NCBI RefSeq assembly: GCF_019801605.1
Contig: NZ_JAHVIT010000001.1
Span: 744,001 to 808,000, forward strand
Source: Maritimibacter alkaliphilus
GTDB lineage: Bacteria > Pseudomonadota > Alphaproteobacteria > Rhodobacterales > Rhodobacteraceae
Length of the DNA stretch: 64,000 bases
Direction of reading: 5' to 3'
Positions 10,657-18,995 of the stretch are shown piece by piece. The position numbers and the translations under genes were made by a program. A model generated the notes under the pieces. It did no database searches and was not told the DNA's origin. It saw only the letters and a list, made by a program, of their open reading frames with translations. How positions within the stretch are numbered: the stretch's first letter is position 1; the number at the start of each line of letters is the position of its first letter.

Positions 10657-11877
10657 ATGTATGACGTCAACGCCATCCGCGCCGACTTCCCGATCCTGTC
10701 GCGGGAGGTGAACGGCGTGCCGCTGACCTATCTGGACAACGGCGCCTCGGCCCAGAAACCGCAGGTGGTGATCGACGCGATCACGCAGGCCTATTCCATG
10801 GAATACGCCAACGTGCACCGCGGCCTGCACTACCTTTCCAACCTCGCGACCGAGAAGTACGAGGCCGTGCGCGGCAAGATCGCGCGTTTCCTCAATGCCG
10901 CTTCCGAGGACGAGATCGTCATGAACTCGGGCACCACCGAGGGGATCAACATGATCTCCTACGGCTGGGCCGCGCCGCGCCTGAAGGAGGGGGACGAGAT
11001 CATCCTCTCCGTGATGGAGCACCACGCCAATATCGTGCCGTGGCATTTCCTGCGGGAACGCCAGGGCGTCGTGCTGAAGTGGATCGAACCCGAGGCCGAC
11101 GGCTCCCTCGACCCGCAGAAGGTGCTGGAGGCCATCGGGCCCCGGACCAGGCTGATCGCCGTGACCCAATGCTCCAACGTGCTCGGCACCATCGTCGACG
11201 TGAAGGCGATCTGCGCCGGGGCCCGCGCCGCCGGTGTGCCCGTCCTCGTGGACGGCTCGCAGGGCGCGGTGCACATGCCCGTCGACGTTCAGGACATCGG
11301 CTGCGATTTCTACGCCATCACCGGGCACAAGCTCTATGGCCCCTCCGGCTCCGGCGCGATCTACATCAAGGCCGAGCGGATGGAAGAGATGCGTCCCTTC
11401 CTCGGTGGCGGCGACATGATCAAGGAAGTCACCCGCGAGGGCATCTGCTATGCCGAGCCGCCGCTGAAGTTCGAGGCCGGGACGCCGGGCATCGTCCAGA
11501 TGATCGGCCTCGGTGTGGCGCTGGACTACATGACCGGTGTCGGCATGGAGGCGATCGCTGCCCACGAGGCCGACCTCGCGGCCTATGCCACAGAGAAGTT
11601 CAAGGGTCTGAACTGGATCAACATCCAGGGGCAGGCGCCGGGCAAGGCGGCGATCTTCTCGCTCACCCTCGACGGGGCGGCGCATCCGCATGATATCTCG
11701 ACGATCCTCGACAAGAAGGGCGTCGCGGTCCGGGCCGGGCACCATTGCGCCGGGCCGCTGATGGAGCATCTGGGGGTCACCGCGACCTGTCGCGCCTCCT
11801 TCGGGATGTACAACACCCGCGCCGAGGTCGACACGCTGATCGACGCGCTGGAACTGGCCCACGACCTCTTCGCCTGA
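10657..11877 (+). CDS. sufS: Cysteine desulfurase SufS (group II)
   Basis: A 406-residue PLP enzyme that removes sulfur from cysteine and loads it as persulfide. Landmarks are the N-terminal YLDNGASAQKP, His123 (EHHANIVPW), Asp199 (VDGSQGAVH), the PLP lysine 225 in TGHKLYGPSG, and the active-site Cys364 in RAGHHCAGPLM. The last is the short loop of group II enzymes, which normally depend on SufE or SufU. No sufE-like gene is in the window. It is the last gene of the suf operon as seen here, and a 13-bp hairpin follows at 11941-11970. Confidence 0.96.
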   Translation: MYDVNAIRADFPILSREVNGVPLTYLDNGASAQKPQVVIDAITQAYSMEYANVHRGLHYLSNLATEKYEAVRGKIARFLNAASEDEIVMNSGTTEGINMISYGWAAPRLKEGDEIILSVMEHHANIVPWHFLRERQGVVLKWIEPEADGSLDPQKVLEAIGPRTRLIAVTQCSNVLGTIVDVKAICAGARAAGVPVLVDGSQGAVHMPVDVQDIGCDFYAITGHKLYGPSGSGAIYIKAERMEEMRPFLGGGDMIKEVTREGICYAEPPLKFEAGTPGIVQMIGLGVALDYMTGVGMEAIAAHEADLAAYATEKFKGLNWINIQGQAPGKAAIFSLTLDGAAHPHDISTILDKKGVAVRAGHHCAGPLMEHLGVTATCRASFGMYNTRAEVDTLIDALELAHDLFA

Positions 11878-11940
11878 GGCGCCGGCCGGGTCAATCCGGG
11901 GCCGCTGACCAAAAAACTTGCTGGCAGTCCCTGCCGTGCC

Positions 11941-11970
11941 GGGCCCGGTCTTCGCGTGAAGACCGGGCCC
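11941..11970 (+). terminator. Strong hairpin ending the suf operon
   Basis: A perfect 13-bp stem, GGGCCCGGTCTTC and its complement, with a GCGT loop lies 63 bp after sufS. The following bases (GAAGTCGTTTC) are only weakly T-rich, so it is a likely but not textbook intrinsic terminator. It separates the suf operon from the methyltransferase gene at 12143. Confidence 0.75.
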
Positions 11971-12142
11971 GAAGTCGTTTCAGCGTCTTGATTTTCACCG
12001 CACGGGGCAGGGGGCGCGGACGTCAAGAAACGGGCAGGGCGGCAGAAAACGTCACCGAATGGTCTATTTGCGACCTTGAGCTGTTTTCATCTGGCCTAGG
12101 TCCTGTAGCATGCCCACAGGTTAACGACAGAAGGAGACAGGG

Positions 12143-13156
12143 ATGCCCCTTGCGCAGAACGCCGACGAGATTTCCGATATTGCCTTTGGGTTCATGGGAT
12201 CGAAGGCACTCTTCTCGGCCTTGCAATTCGGGGTGTTTACCCATCTCTCGGGCGGGGAAAAGACCGCCGCGGACCTCGCGAAGGCCGCCGGGATCGGCGA
12301 AGACGCCATGATGACACTGCTGACCAGCCTCGCGGGCCTCGGCCTCGTGGCGGTGGAGGATGGCAAGTTCTCCAATGCGCCCGCCTCCGAGGCCTTCCTC
12401 GTGAAGGGCGCGAAATACGACTTCGGCCCCTATCTCGAACTTCAGGTCGGCAAGCAGATGTACCCGCTGCTCGACCAGATCGAGGACGCGCTGCAGGGCA
12501 AGCTGAAGGACGAGGACACCGGCTCCTACGCCGAGTGGTTCTCGGACCCGGAAGAGGCCAAGCTCTATTCCGAGAGCCAGCACGCGGGCTCGCTCGGGCC
12601 GGCACGGCAGCTGGCCAAGGCGCTGGACCTCTCGACGGCGGATTCGCTGCTGGATGTCGGCGGCGGCACCGGCGCCTTCGCGATCACGCTCTGCCAGAAG
12701 AACCCGCAGCTCAAGGCGACCGTGCTGGAGTTCCCCAACGTCGCCGCCCTTGGACGCCGCTACGTGGCTGAGGCAGGGCTTTCCGACCGGGTGATCTATG
12801 ACGACGGCAACGCGCTCGAGACGGGCTTCCCGGGTGGGCAGGACGTGGTGCTCATGTCCTACCTCTTCTCCGGCGTGCCCGGCGAGGCCCACGAGGACCT
12901 GATCAAGCGCGCCTATGACGCGTTGAAACCGGGCGGGCGGCTGCTGATCCACGATTTCGTGGTGGATGCGGACCGGTCCGGGCCCAAGCTGGCGGCGCTC
13001 TGGCAGTTGCAGCACACCGCCTTCACCCCCGAGGCGCGGTCTCTCGACGCGGGCTGGCTGGAAGAGGCGCTAACCAAGGCGGGCTTCGAGGCCGCCTCCG
13101 TCGACACGATGATCCCCGAGATGACCATGCTGGCACAGGGCGTGAAACCTGCCTGA
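12143..13156 (+). CDS. dsyB: SAM-dependent methyltransferase, DsyB-like (candidate DMSP synthesis enzyme)
   Basis: A 337-residue protein of the O-methyltransferase (Methyltransf_2) fold. An N-terminal helical dimerisation region (about 10-95, SKALFSALQFGVFTHLSGG) leads to a class I SAM core with DVGGGTG at 171-177 and a C-terminal LIHDFVVD strand. Length and pattern fit DsyB, the methylthiohydroxybutyrate S-methyltransferase of marine alphaproteobacterial DMSP synthesis. The stretch from KYDFGPYLELQVGKQMYP to SESQHAGSLG seemed family-like to me, but I could not compare it. Many other small-molecule methyltransferases share the fold, so the DsyB name is tentative. It has its own ribosome site (AGAAGGAGA) and follows the suf terminator. 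Confidence 0.55.
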   Translation: MPLAQNADEISDIAFGFMGSKALFSALQFGVFTHLSGGEKTAADLAKAAGIGEDAMMTLLTSLAGLGLVAVEDGKFSNAPASEAFLVKGAKYDFGPYLELQVGKQMYPLLDQIEDALQGKLKDEDTGSYAEWFSDPEEAKLYSESQHAGSLGPARQLAKALDLSTADSLLDVGGGTGAFAITLCQKNPQLKATVLEFPNVAALGRRYVAEAGLSDRVIYDDGNALETGFPGGQDVVLMSYLFSGVPGEAHEDLIKRAYDALKPGGRLLIHDFVVDADRSGPKLAALWQLQHTAFTPEARSLDAGWLEEALTKAGFEAASVDTMIPEMTMLAQGVKPA

Positions 13157-13258
13157 GGCAGGTCCTGGCCCGGGCTGCACATCGCGGCATCGCGCCGGGG
13201 ATGGAGCAGGAGGGAGACCGCGCCGCGCGGCCCTCCGACGGCGCCCGGCGTCACCGTC

Positions 13259-13274
13259 GCGAGGGGCCCCTCGC
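13259..13274. repeat. Perfect 16-bp palindrome
   Basis: GCGAGGGG followed directly by CCCCTCGC, about 100 bp after the methyltransferase stop. It could fold as a short hairpin or act as a protein site. There is no T-tract. Confidence 0.5.
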
Positions 13275-13302
13275 AGCGGCGAAAACTGTCCCGAAGGAAA
13301 TC

Positions 13303-13342
13303 GACTTACCCCATTGCGCGGGTCCCGGTGATGGGGTAAGTC
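13303..13342. repeat. 12-bp inverted repeat just upstream of tRNA-Arg
   Basis: GACTTACCCCAT (13303-13314) and its exact complement ATGGGGTAAGTC (13331-13342) are separated by 16 bases and end 10 bp before the tRNA. It may terminate transcription from the methyltransferase gene or take part in tRNA promoter control. It lies too close to the tRNA to be an ordinary distant operator. Confidence 0.6.
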
Positions 13343-13352
13343 ACCGCGACAC

Positions 13353-13429
<77 letters not shown>

Positions 13430-13537
13430 CTTCCCCGCATACCTCCTTGATATCGCTGCACGGCTTCCGTTCTGCGCCGCGCGTGGCCCCATGCCCGCAA
13501 TCAGCGGGGCCGACGGCAGGCCGGGACGGCGGGGCGG

Positions 13538-14662
13538 TCAGGGCATCCGTGCCGCGATCCAGCGGGCGAACTCGTAATTCGGCCGTTCGAGGTGGCTGAG
13601 GGAGCCCGGCACGGCGAGGCGGCCCTGCATGCCTTTCCAGACCCGCTCGGTACAGCCGCGATCCTCGTCGTTGACGTGGTCCAGCAGCCCCTTGAGCGTC
13701 GCGAAATGGGCCTCGGCTTCCGGATCGGCGGCGAAGTCGGGGTGCAGCCCGCCACCGTAGACGATCTTCACCTTGCCGGGCTCCGCCCCGGGGGCGAGGC
13801 AGAGGTACCAGAAATATCCCGGCGTCAGGGTGATCAGCAGCGAGGGATAGATCGCCATCAGCCAGGTGCGATAGCGGTCCTCGCCCTCGAGGGTCGTGTT
13901 GTCCTTGTGGGCGATGGAGAGGGCGATCGAATCGTCCTTGAGGATGTGGTGGTAGTTGAAGGCGGCCTTGCCTTCCGGACAGGTCATCTTGCGCAGGTCC
14001 ACCGCGCCGCCGATGGTGCCGCCGTGGCACATGGGCAGGTGATAGCTCTCCATGAAGTTCTCGGCGAGGATCTTCCAGTTGGTGTCCCAGAGGTGGTCCT
14101 CGCGGAAGGTCTCCACGTAGCGGCTCATGTCGAGGTAACCGACGAGGTCATCGACCTCGGCCAGTTGCTCGGCCGGGTCGGGCAGGTCGGGGTTCAGGGT
14201 GACCATGATCCAGCCCTGCCAGTCGACGCAGCGGATCGCGGGCAGCCCGTGATCCGCCTTGCAGAAGCCCTTGTTCATCTCCATCGCCGGCGCGCCGCGA
14301 AGAGAGCCGTCGAGCGAGTAGGTCCAGGCGTGGTAGGGGCAGGTGATGACCCGCACGTTGCCGCGCCCTTCCAGCAGCGTGGACATCCGGTGACGGCAGG
14401 TGTTGGACATGGCGCGCAGCGCGCCGTCCCGGTCGCGCAGGATCAGCACCGGGTCGCCCGCGATCTCCATCGTCAGGTAGTCGCCCGGGTCTTTCAGCGC
14501 ATCCGCACGGCCGGCGCAGAGCCATGACCTGGCAAAGACATGCTCCTGCTCCAGCGCCATGAAGTCGGGCGAGGTATAGACCGAGACCGGCATGGCGCGG
14601 GCCTGATCGAAGGGCAGGGCGACATTGGCGCGCAGCTCGGCTGCGGGATCATGGAAGTTCAC
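13538..14662 (-). CDS. Rieske non-heme iron oxygenase, alpha subunit
   Basis: A 374-residue protein starting at GTG (14662), chosen because AAGGAGG lies 6 bp upstream; the longer frame beyond it has non-coding composition. The Rieske [2Fe-2S] ligands are C89, H91, C108 and H111 (CRH...CPYH). The mononuclear iron site is in [14 protein letters not shown] with H208 and H213 behind N202 and E205. This arrangement is typical of the ring-hydroxylating oxygenase superfamily branch that includes demethylases of glycine betaine, carnitine and stachydrine, so a quaternary-amine substrate is possible. No reductase gene is adjacent, so electrons must come from a partner elsewhere. Confidence 0.9.
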   Translation of the reverse strand: MNFHDPAAELRANVALPFDQARAMPVSVYTSPDFMALEQEHVFARSWLCAGRADALKDPGDYLTMEIAGDPVLILRDRDGALRAMSNTCRHRMSTLLEGRGNVRVITCPYHAWTYSLDGSLRGAPAMEMNKGFCKADHGLPAIRCVDWQGWIMVTLNPDLPDPAEQLAEVDDLVGYLDMSRYVETFREDHLWDTNWKILAENFMESYHLPMCHGGTIGGAVDLRKMTCPEGKAAFNYHHILKDDSIALSIAHKDNTTLEGEDRYRTWLMAIYPSLLITLTPGYFWYLCLAPGAEPGKVKIVYGGGLHPDFAADPEAEAHFATLKGLLDHVNDEDRGCTERVWKGMQGRLAVPGSLSHLERPNYEFARWIAARMP

Positions 14663-15117
14663 GGGCGGCCTCCTTGCGGCTGATGCAGGTCCCTTGGGGG
14701 ATGGAGGAGTGTCCGCCCGGCCTGAGTGATCTGGCAAGGGGGATGTTTCCCCTGCGGAAGGCCCAGGGCCGTATTTCGCTGGCCGACTTGTTAGTGTGCC
14801 AACAAACTGCGCAGGCCAAGGCCGCCCGGCCGGCTCCTTGGCGCGCGATGACCTGCTCCACTGGGCGGCACACCGCCCGGACCACTGCCCAGGCCAGTGA
14901 TTGTCATGGGTCGTCTCAGCGGCCGCCTGGCGACCTGTCTCGGTGCTCGTCTTGTCGCCTGTAACGGCACTCTCAGCCCTGTTTCGGCCAGATCCGGGCG
15001 CCTTGGCGCGGAGGGGAGCGGTCTGCGCAGCCATTCGGCAACACAGGGCCCGCCTCGGCAGGGGTCGGGACCGGCGCCGTCGACATGGTTAATCACGCTG
15101 CGTAACCTGTGGCGGAG
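14663..15117. other. Intergenic region upstream of Rieske oxygenase gene
   Basis: Divergent gap of about 455 bp with no convincing gene. It contains a small dyad TTGTT-N8-AACAA (14788-14805) about 130 bp ahead of the Rieske start, of the kind bound by GntR or LysR-type regulators, and a loose dyad GGTTA-N10-TAACC near 15087-15106 just before the GT87-like gene. No clear promoter hexamers stand out. The operator readings are tentative. Confidence 0.4.
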
Positions 15118-16431
15118 ATGAAAGAGACGAACCGGAGCAGAGCCGCCGAAGGGGGCCCCTTGCCGAGACCCACGCATCTTTCAGAGGCCCTGGCCCGCAG
15201 CCGGCCCCTCGCGCTGGCGCTTGGGGCGCTCTTCGTGTTGCTGATCGCCGCGACCGCATGGCAACTGGGGCCGGCCCCGGCGGCGCGTCCCTCGGGCACG
15301 TTGCTGGATTTCGACGTCTTCCGCCTCGCCGGTCAGCTGGCATGGCGCGAAGAGATGCCGCAGGCCTACGACGGCGCCGCCTTCCGTCCGCTGCAGCAGG
15401 AGGCCTTCGGCAGGGATATCTTCCTGCCTTGGACCTATCCGCCACATTACAACCTGCTGGTGGCGCCGCTGGCGCTGCTGCCGGCCTGGGCGGGTTACGG
15501 GCTCTTCAGCACCGGTTCGCTGGTGCTTTTCCTCGTCCAGATCCGCAGGTTGGCGGGGGCACGGTTTCTCCTCGTCACGCTGATGCTGACGCCCGCGATC
15601 CTCGTCTGCCTCAAGACCGGGCAGAACGGGCTCTTCTTCGGCGGTCTCCTGGCGCTGTTCGTCAATCTGCGCGGGGCGCCCTCCGCGCGCCGTCGGCTCT
15701 GGGCCGGTCCGGTGCTGGCGCTGCTGGCGGCCAAGCCGCATTTCTTCCTCGGCCTCTTGGTCTACCTGCTCTGGCGGCGGGAGTGGCGGCTGCTGGGCCT
15801 TGCTGCAGTCACACTCGCGCTGATGCTGGGGCTGGCGACGCTGGCCTTCGGCCCGGCGATCTGGCCGGCCTTCCGCGAAGGGGCCGCGCAGTCCGGCAGC
15901 TTCATGGCGCTTGGCGTCTACCCGTTCTTCCGCATGGTCTCGGTCTTCGCGGGGCTGGCCTCGATGGCGGGGCCGGGGGACTGGGGCGCAGCAGGCGGGG
16001 GCACGGCGGATTGGGCACTGGCTCTGCATCTCGCGGTGGCACTTCTGCTGGTCGCAGGGCTCTTCTACAGCCGGGCGCGGGGGGCGGACCCGCGGGTGGG
16101 TCTGGCCCTCGCCCTTGGGGCAGGCTTCCTGATCTCGCCCTATGCCTATGACTACGACGTGCCGATCTTCGGCGTCACGCTGGCGCTGCTGCTCCCGCTC
16201 TGTGCCGGGCGGATCGGGGACGGGACGGCGCGGATGCTGATCCTGCTGGGCTGGCTGACCGCGCTGCCGAGCCTCGTGATGGCGCTGGTGCTGGCCGGGC
16301 AGGGCGGCAGCCTTGCGGGGGCCGGGGCGCTCTGGTCGCTCGGCTGGCTCGGGGTGACGGGAAGCCTGACGCTGGCGGCACTTCGCACCGCGCCGTCGGA
16401 GGCGCTGCGATTGCAGCCGACGCAGGGCTGA
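15118..16431 (+). CDS. GT87/DUF2029-family polytopic membrane glycosyltransferase-like protein
   Basis: A 437-residue protein with about ten hydrophobic segments and the GT-C type layout. After the first helix (about 30-50) comes a periplasmic loop with DFDVFRLAGQLAW, where the acidic pair is typical of the catalytic region, and then PWTYPPHYNLLVAPLALLP, a motif shared by DUF2029 proteins. These use polyprenyl-phosphate sugars as donors; the acceptor is unknown. The start is ambiguous: ATG at 15118 or GTG at 15109, both with weak ribosome sites. The next gene, 195 bp downstream, is opgG-like, so a role in envelope glucans is conceivable. Confidence 0.8.
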   Translation: MKETNRSRAAEGGPLPRPTHLSEALARSRPLALALGALFVLLIAATAWQLGPAPAARPSGTLLDFDVFRLAGQLAWREEMPQAYDGAAFRPLQQEAFGRDIFLPWTYPPHYNLLVAPLALLPAWAGYGLFSTGSLVLFLVQIRRLAGARFLLVTLMLTPAILVCLKTGQNGLFFGGLLALFVNLRGAPSARRRLWAGPVLALLAAKPHFFLGLLVYLLWRREWRLLGLAAVTLALMLGLATLAFGPAIWPAFREGAAQSGSFMALGVYPFFRMVSVFAGLASMAGPGDWGAAGGGTADWALALHLAVALLLVAGLFYSRARGADPRVGLALALGAGFLISPYAYDYDVPIFGVTLALLLPLCAGRIGDGTARMLILLGWLTALPSLVMALVLAGQGGSLAGAGALWSLGWLGVTGSLTLAALRTAPSEALRLQPTQG

Positions 16432-16626
16432 TCCGGCGCGCCGCGCATGGTAGACTGCGGCCCCGCGAGCGGGGCGTCTGCGCTCTGCCTTCGAAAGCGC
16501 CGGAATACCCCCCCGATCCGGTGAAAAGCGGCAAAGCTCTGCCCATTCGGAAGGGGGCCGCTTGCCAACTCGTGGGCGCGACCCAACCTACCGGGCACGC
16601 ATATCCATCCGCCCCAGGAGACCCCG

Positions 16627-18267
16627 ATGCCACAGCCCTCGCAGGAGCCCTCGCAAGAGATCGAGAACCCCCAACGCCGTGCCCTCATGGCCTCAGCTCT
16701 CGGGGCGGGGGCGTTCTTCCTGCTTCCGGACGTGGCGCGGGCCACCGGAAACGTGGTCTCGCAGGGCATCCCCCTGGGCGAGGCACAGCCCTTCTCCTTC
16801 GACGCCCTGCGGGAGCTGGCGCGCAACCTTGCGCAGGGGGGCTATTTCCCGATGGCCAAGCCCGAGGCGACGATCCTCGACCGGATTGACTATGACGCCC
16901 ACGGGCAGATCCGCTTCCGCAAGGATCGGGCGCTCTGGGCCGAACGGGCCGGCGACAACCCGGTGCATTTCTTCTACCCCGGGCGCTACTTCCAGGACCC
17001 GGTGCATATCTACGCCGTCGACGCGGGCATGGCGCGCGAGGTGCCCTTCTCGAACGATCTCTTCTCGATCCCCGACGACAGCCCGGCGCGCGAGCTCAGC
17101 CAGACGGAGGGCTTTGCGGGGTTCTCTGTGCAGGACCCCAAGGGGCGGTCGGACTGGATGGCCTTCCTGGGCGCCTCCTACTGGCGCACGGCGGGCTATT
17201 CCGGGCAGTTCGGCCTCTCGGTGCGGGGGCTGGCGCTCGACACCGCGATCCCCGACGGGCCCGAGGAATTCCCCCGCTTCACCCGGTTCTGGATCGAGCA
17301 GCACGAGGACGGCGCCATCACCACCTCGGCCCTGCTGGAGAGCCCGCGCGCGACCGGCGCCTACCGCATCCGCTCGTGGCAGGACGCCGGGGTGGAGCAG
17401 GAGATCTCGGCCGATATCTTTCTGCGCGGGGACGTGGAGCGGCTGGGGCTGGCGCCGCTGACCTCGATGTACTGGTTCGGCAAGCATGACCGCCACGTCG
17501 CCGCCGACTGGCGCCCCGAGGTGCATGACAGCGACGGGCTGGAGATCCACGCCGCCAACGGCGAGCGGATCTGGCGACCCCTGAACAACCCGCCCCGGGT
17601 CATGGCCAACAGCTTCTCCACCCCGCGTCCGCGCGGGTTCGGCCTGATGCAGCGCGAGCGGGATTTCGACGAGTATCAGGACGATGGCGTGTTCTACGAC
17701 CGCCGCGCCTCGGCCTGGGTCGAGCCGATGGAAGATTGGGGCGAGGGCGCGGTCACGCTGATCGAACTGCCCACCGATGACGAGACCTTCGACAATATCG
17801 TGGCCTTCTGGCAGCCCTCGGGCCCGGCCGCCGCAGGCGGGGAATATCGCCTGAACTACCGGCTGAGCTGGAAGGAAGACTGCCCCGTGCCGCCGGTGAA
17901 CGCGCGCTATCGCGCGGTGCGCCTCGGCAAGGGGGGCATTCCGGGCCAGCCACGGCCCAGGGACACGGTGAAGGTGGTCTGCGACTTCGACACCCACGGG
18001 ATGGAGGGGCTGGGCCGCGGCCCCGAGACCACGGTCAACGTCACCGCCTCGCGCGGGCAGATCGGCGGAGAGGCGGCCTATCCGGTTGTGGGCGAGGACG
18101 CCTGGCGCGCGATCTTCGACGTGGACTTCTCGATGCTGGCGGCGGAGGACGACACGCCGATCGACCTGCGCGTCTACGTGGACCATGCGGGCGAGGCGAT
18201 GACCGAGACGCTGATCCTGCAACTCTTCCCCAGCCAGCTGCGCGACCTGCTGGCGTCGAGCACCTGA
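16627..18267 (+). CDS. Periplasmic glucan biosynthesis protein, MdoG/OpgG/OpgD family
   Basis: A 546-residue protein of the MdoG family, needed for osmoregulated periplasmic glucan synthesis or branching. The N-terminus has a twin-arginine-type signal (RR at 17-18, hydrophobic 21-33, cleavage probably after ARA at 39), which favours the OpgD-like branch. The mature part matches the family: LAQGGYFP near 75, FYPGRYFQDPV, SYWRTAGYSGQFGLSVRG, TSMYWFGKHDR and NNPPRVMANSF. The usual partner, the glucosyltransferase OpgH, is not in the window. OpgG and OpgD cannot be told apart reliably from sequence alone, so no symbol is given. Confidence 0.9.
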   Translation: MPQPSQEPSQEIENPQRRALMASALGAGAFFLLPDVARATGNVVSQGIPLGEAQPFSFDALRELARNLAQGGYFPMAKPEATILDRIDYDAHGQIRFRKDRALWAERAGDNPVHFFYPGRYFQDPVHIYAVDAGMAREVPFSNDLFSIPDDSPARELSQTEGFAGFSVQDPKGRSDWMAFLGASYWRTAGYSGQFGLSVRGLALDTAIPDGPEEFPRFTRFWIEQHEDGAITTSALLESPRATGAYRIRSWQDAGVEQEISADIFLRGDVERLGLAPLTSMYWFGKHDRHVAADWRPEVHDSDGLEIHAANGERIWRPLNNPPRVMANSFSTPRPRGFGLMQRERDFDEYQDDGVFYDRRASAWVEPMEDWGEGAVTLIELPTDDETFDNIVAFWQPSGPAAAGGEYRLNYRLSWKEDCPVPPVNARYRAVRLGKGGIPGQPRPRDTVKVVCDFDTHGMEGLGRGPETTVNVTASRGQIGGEAAYPVVGEDAWRAIFDVDFSMLAAEDDTPIDLRVYVDHAGEAMTETLILQLFPSQLRDLLASST

Positions 18268-18776
18268 GGGGCTCCGGGGCTTCCGGCCTCCGGGACGGAC
18301 CCCGGCTCGCGTCTGCCGGGGTAGACCTGAGGGTGGCGTCTTACGCGCCTCCCTGTAAGTCCGTTTCCCGATCCTACACCCCGTCACCGACCACCACCCG
18401 CGCGGAACAAGGCCGTGGGCCGCCGCGCATCGCAGGCAGGCCCCCACGCGGCGGCGATTTGGGTTGAGGCTGGGTGCTCGCTTTCGAGGGAGGGACGAGC
18501 TTGGCTGCCATAAAGTGGGAGCCAGAGAGGTTCGGATCGCCCCCGCGCACGCCGTCGATGCGCGGCTTCGTGGCAGACGGAGTAGGGGATGGCGGAGAGC
18601 GGGATGGCGGAGAAAGGGATGGCCGAAGCGGTACTTTTCTGGTCCGCATTGTGTTGCAAGTTGTGGGCCAAGCCATAGGCCGGCTCACGGCTCACGGCTC
18701 ACGGCTCACGGCTCACGGCTCACGGCTCACGGCTCACGGCTCACGGCTCACGGCTCAGCCCACCGCGCAACTGCCC
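18268..18776. other. Convergent intergenic region with repeat DNA
   Basis: About 510 bp between the glucan gene and the exopolysaccharide block with no credible coding region. It contains two near-copies of GGGATGGCGGAGA (around 18588-18615) and then the heptamer array at 18681-18757. No clear terminator hairpin with a T-tract was found. Confidence 0.6.
18681..18757. repeat. Heptanucleotide array, 11 x CGGCTCA
   Basis: Eleven exact head-to-tail copies of the 7-mer CGGCTCA fill 77 bp, ending 20 bp from the stop codon of the small gene at 18777-18995. The absence of any sequence drift suggests recent or continuing slippage. It lies outside coding sequence, downstream of the Wzy-like gene. Confidence 0.97.
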
Positions 18777-18995
18777 TTACGCGGCCTTGCCGTCTCCCAG
18801 CTCCTTGCGGGCGTCCTCCAGCAGTTGGATCGTCACGTCATAGCTCTTCAGCGACTTCGGGAAATGATCCCGCTGGTAGCGATAGAAGGCGATCCACTGG
18901 TCGATCTGGTCCAGCGGATAGGTGTTGCTCCAGCTGCCCAGGGTCAGGGTGAAGGTGCCGCCGGCGCGGTCGAGGGTGCAGAATCTGTCCGACAT
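18777..18995 (-). CDS. Small hypothetical protein at the end of the Wzy operon
   Basis: A 72-residue protein starting at ATG 18995, inside the 3' end of the Wzy-like gene and in another frame (52-bp overlap). It has normal amino-acid composition with several aromatic residues (GSWSNTYPLDQIDQWIAFYRY) and no signal or membrane segment. I do not recognise a domain. The overlap suggests coupled translation with the polymerase gene. The heptamer array begins 20 bp past its stop codon. Confidence 0.6.
   Translation of the reverse strand: MSDRFCTLDRAGGTFTLTLGSWSNTYPLDQIDQWIAFYRYQRDHFPKSLKSYDVTIQLLEDARKELGDGKAA

Noticed and set aside
14663-15034. N-terminal extension of the Rieske oxygenase frame to 15034
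   Set aside because: The extra 124 codons have proline/arginine/serine-rich non-coding composition, and a GTG with an ideal AAGGAGG site marks the true start at 14662.
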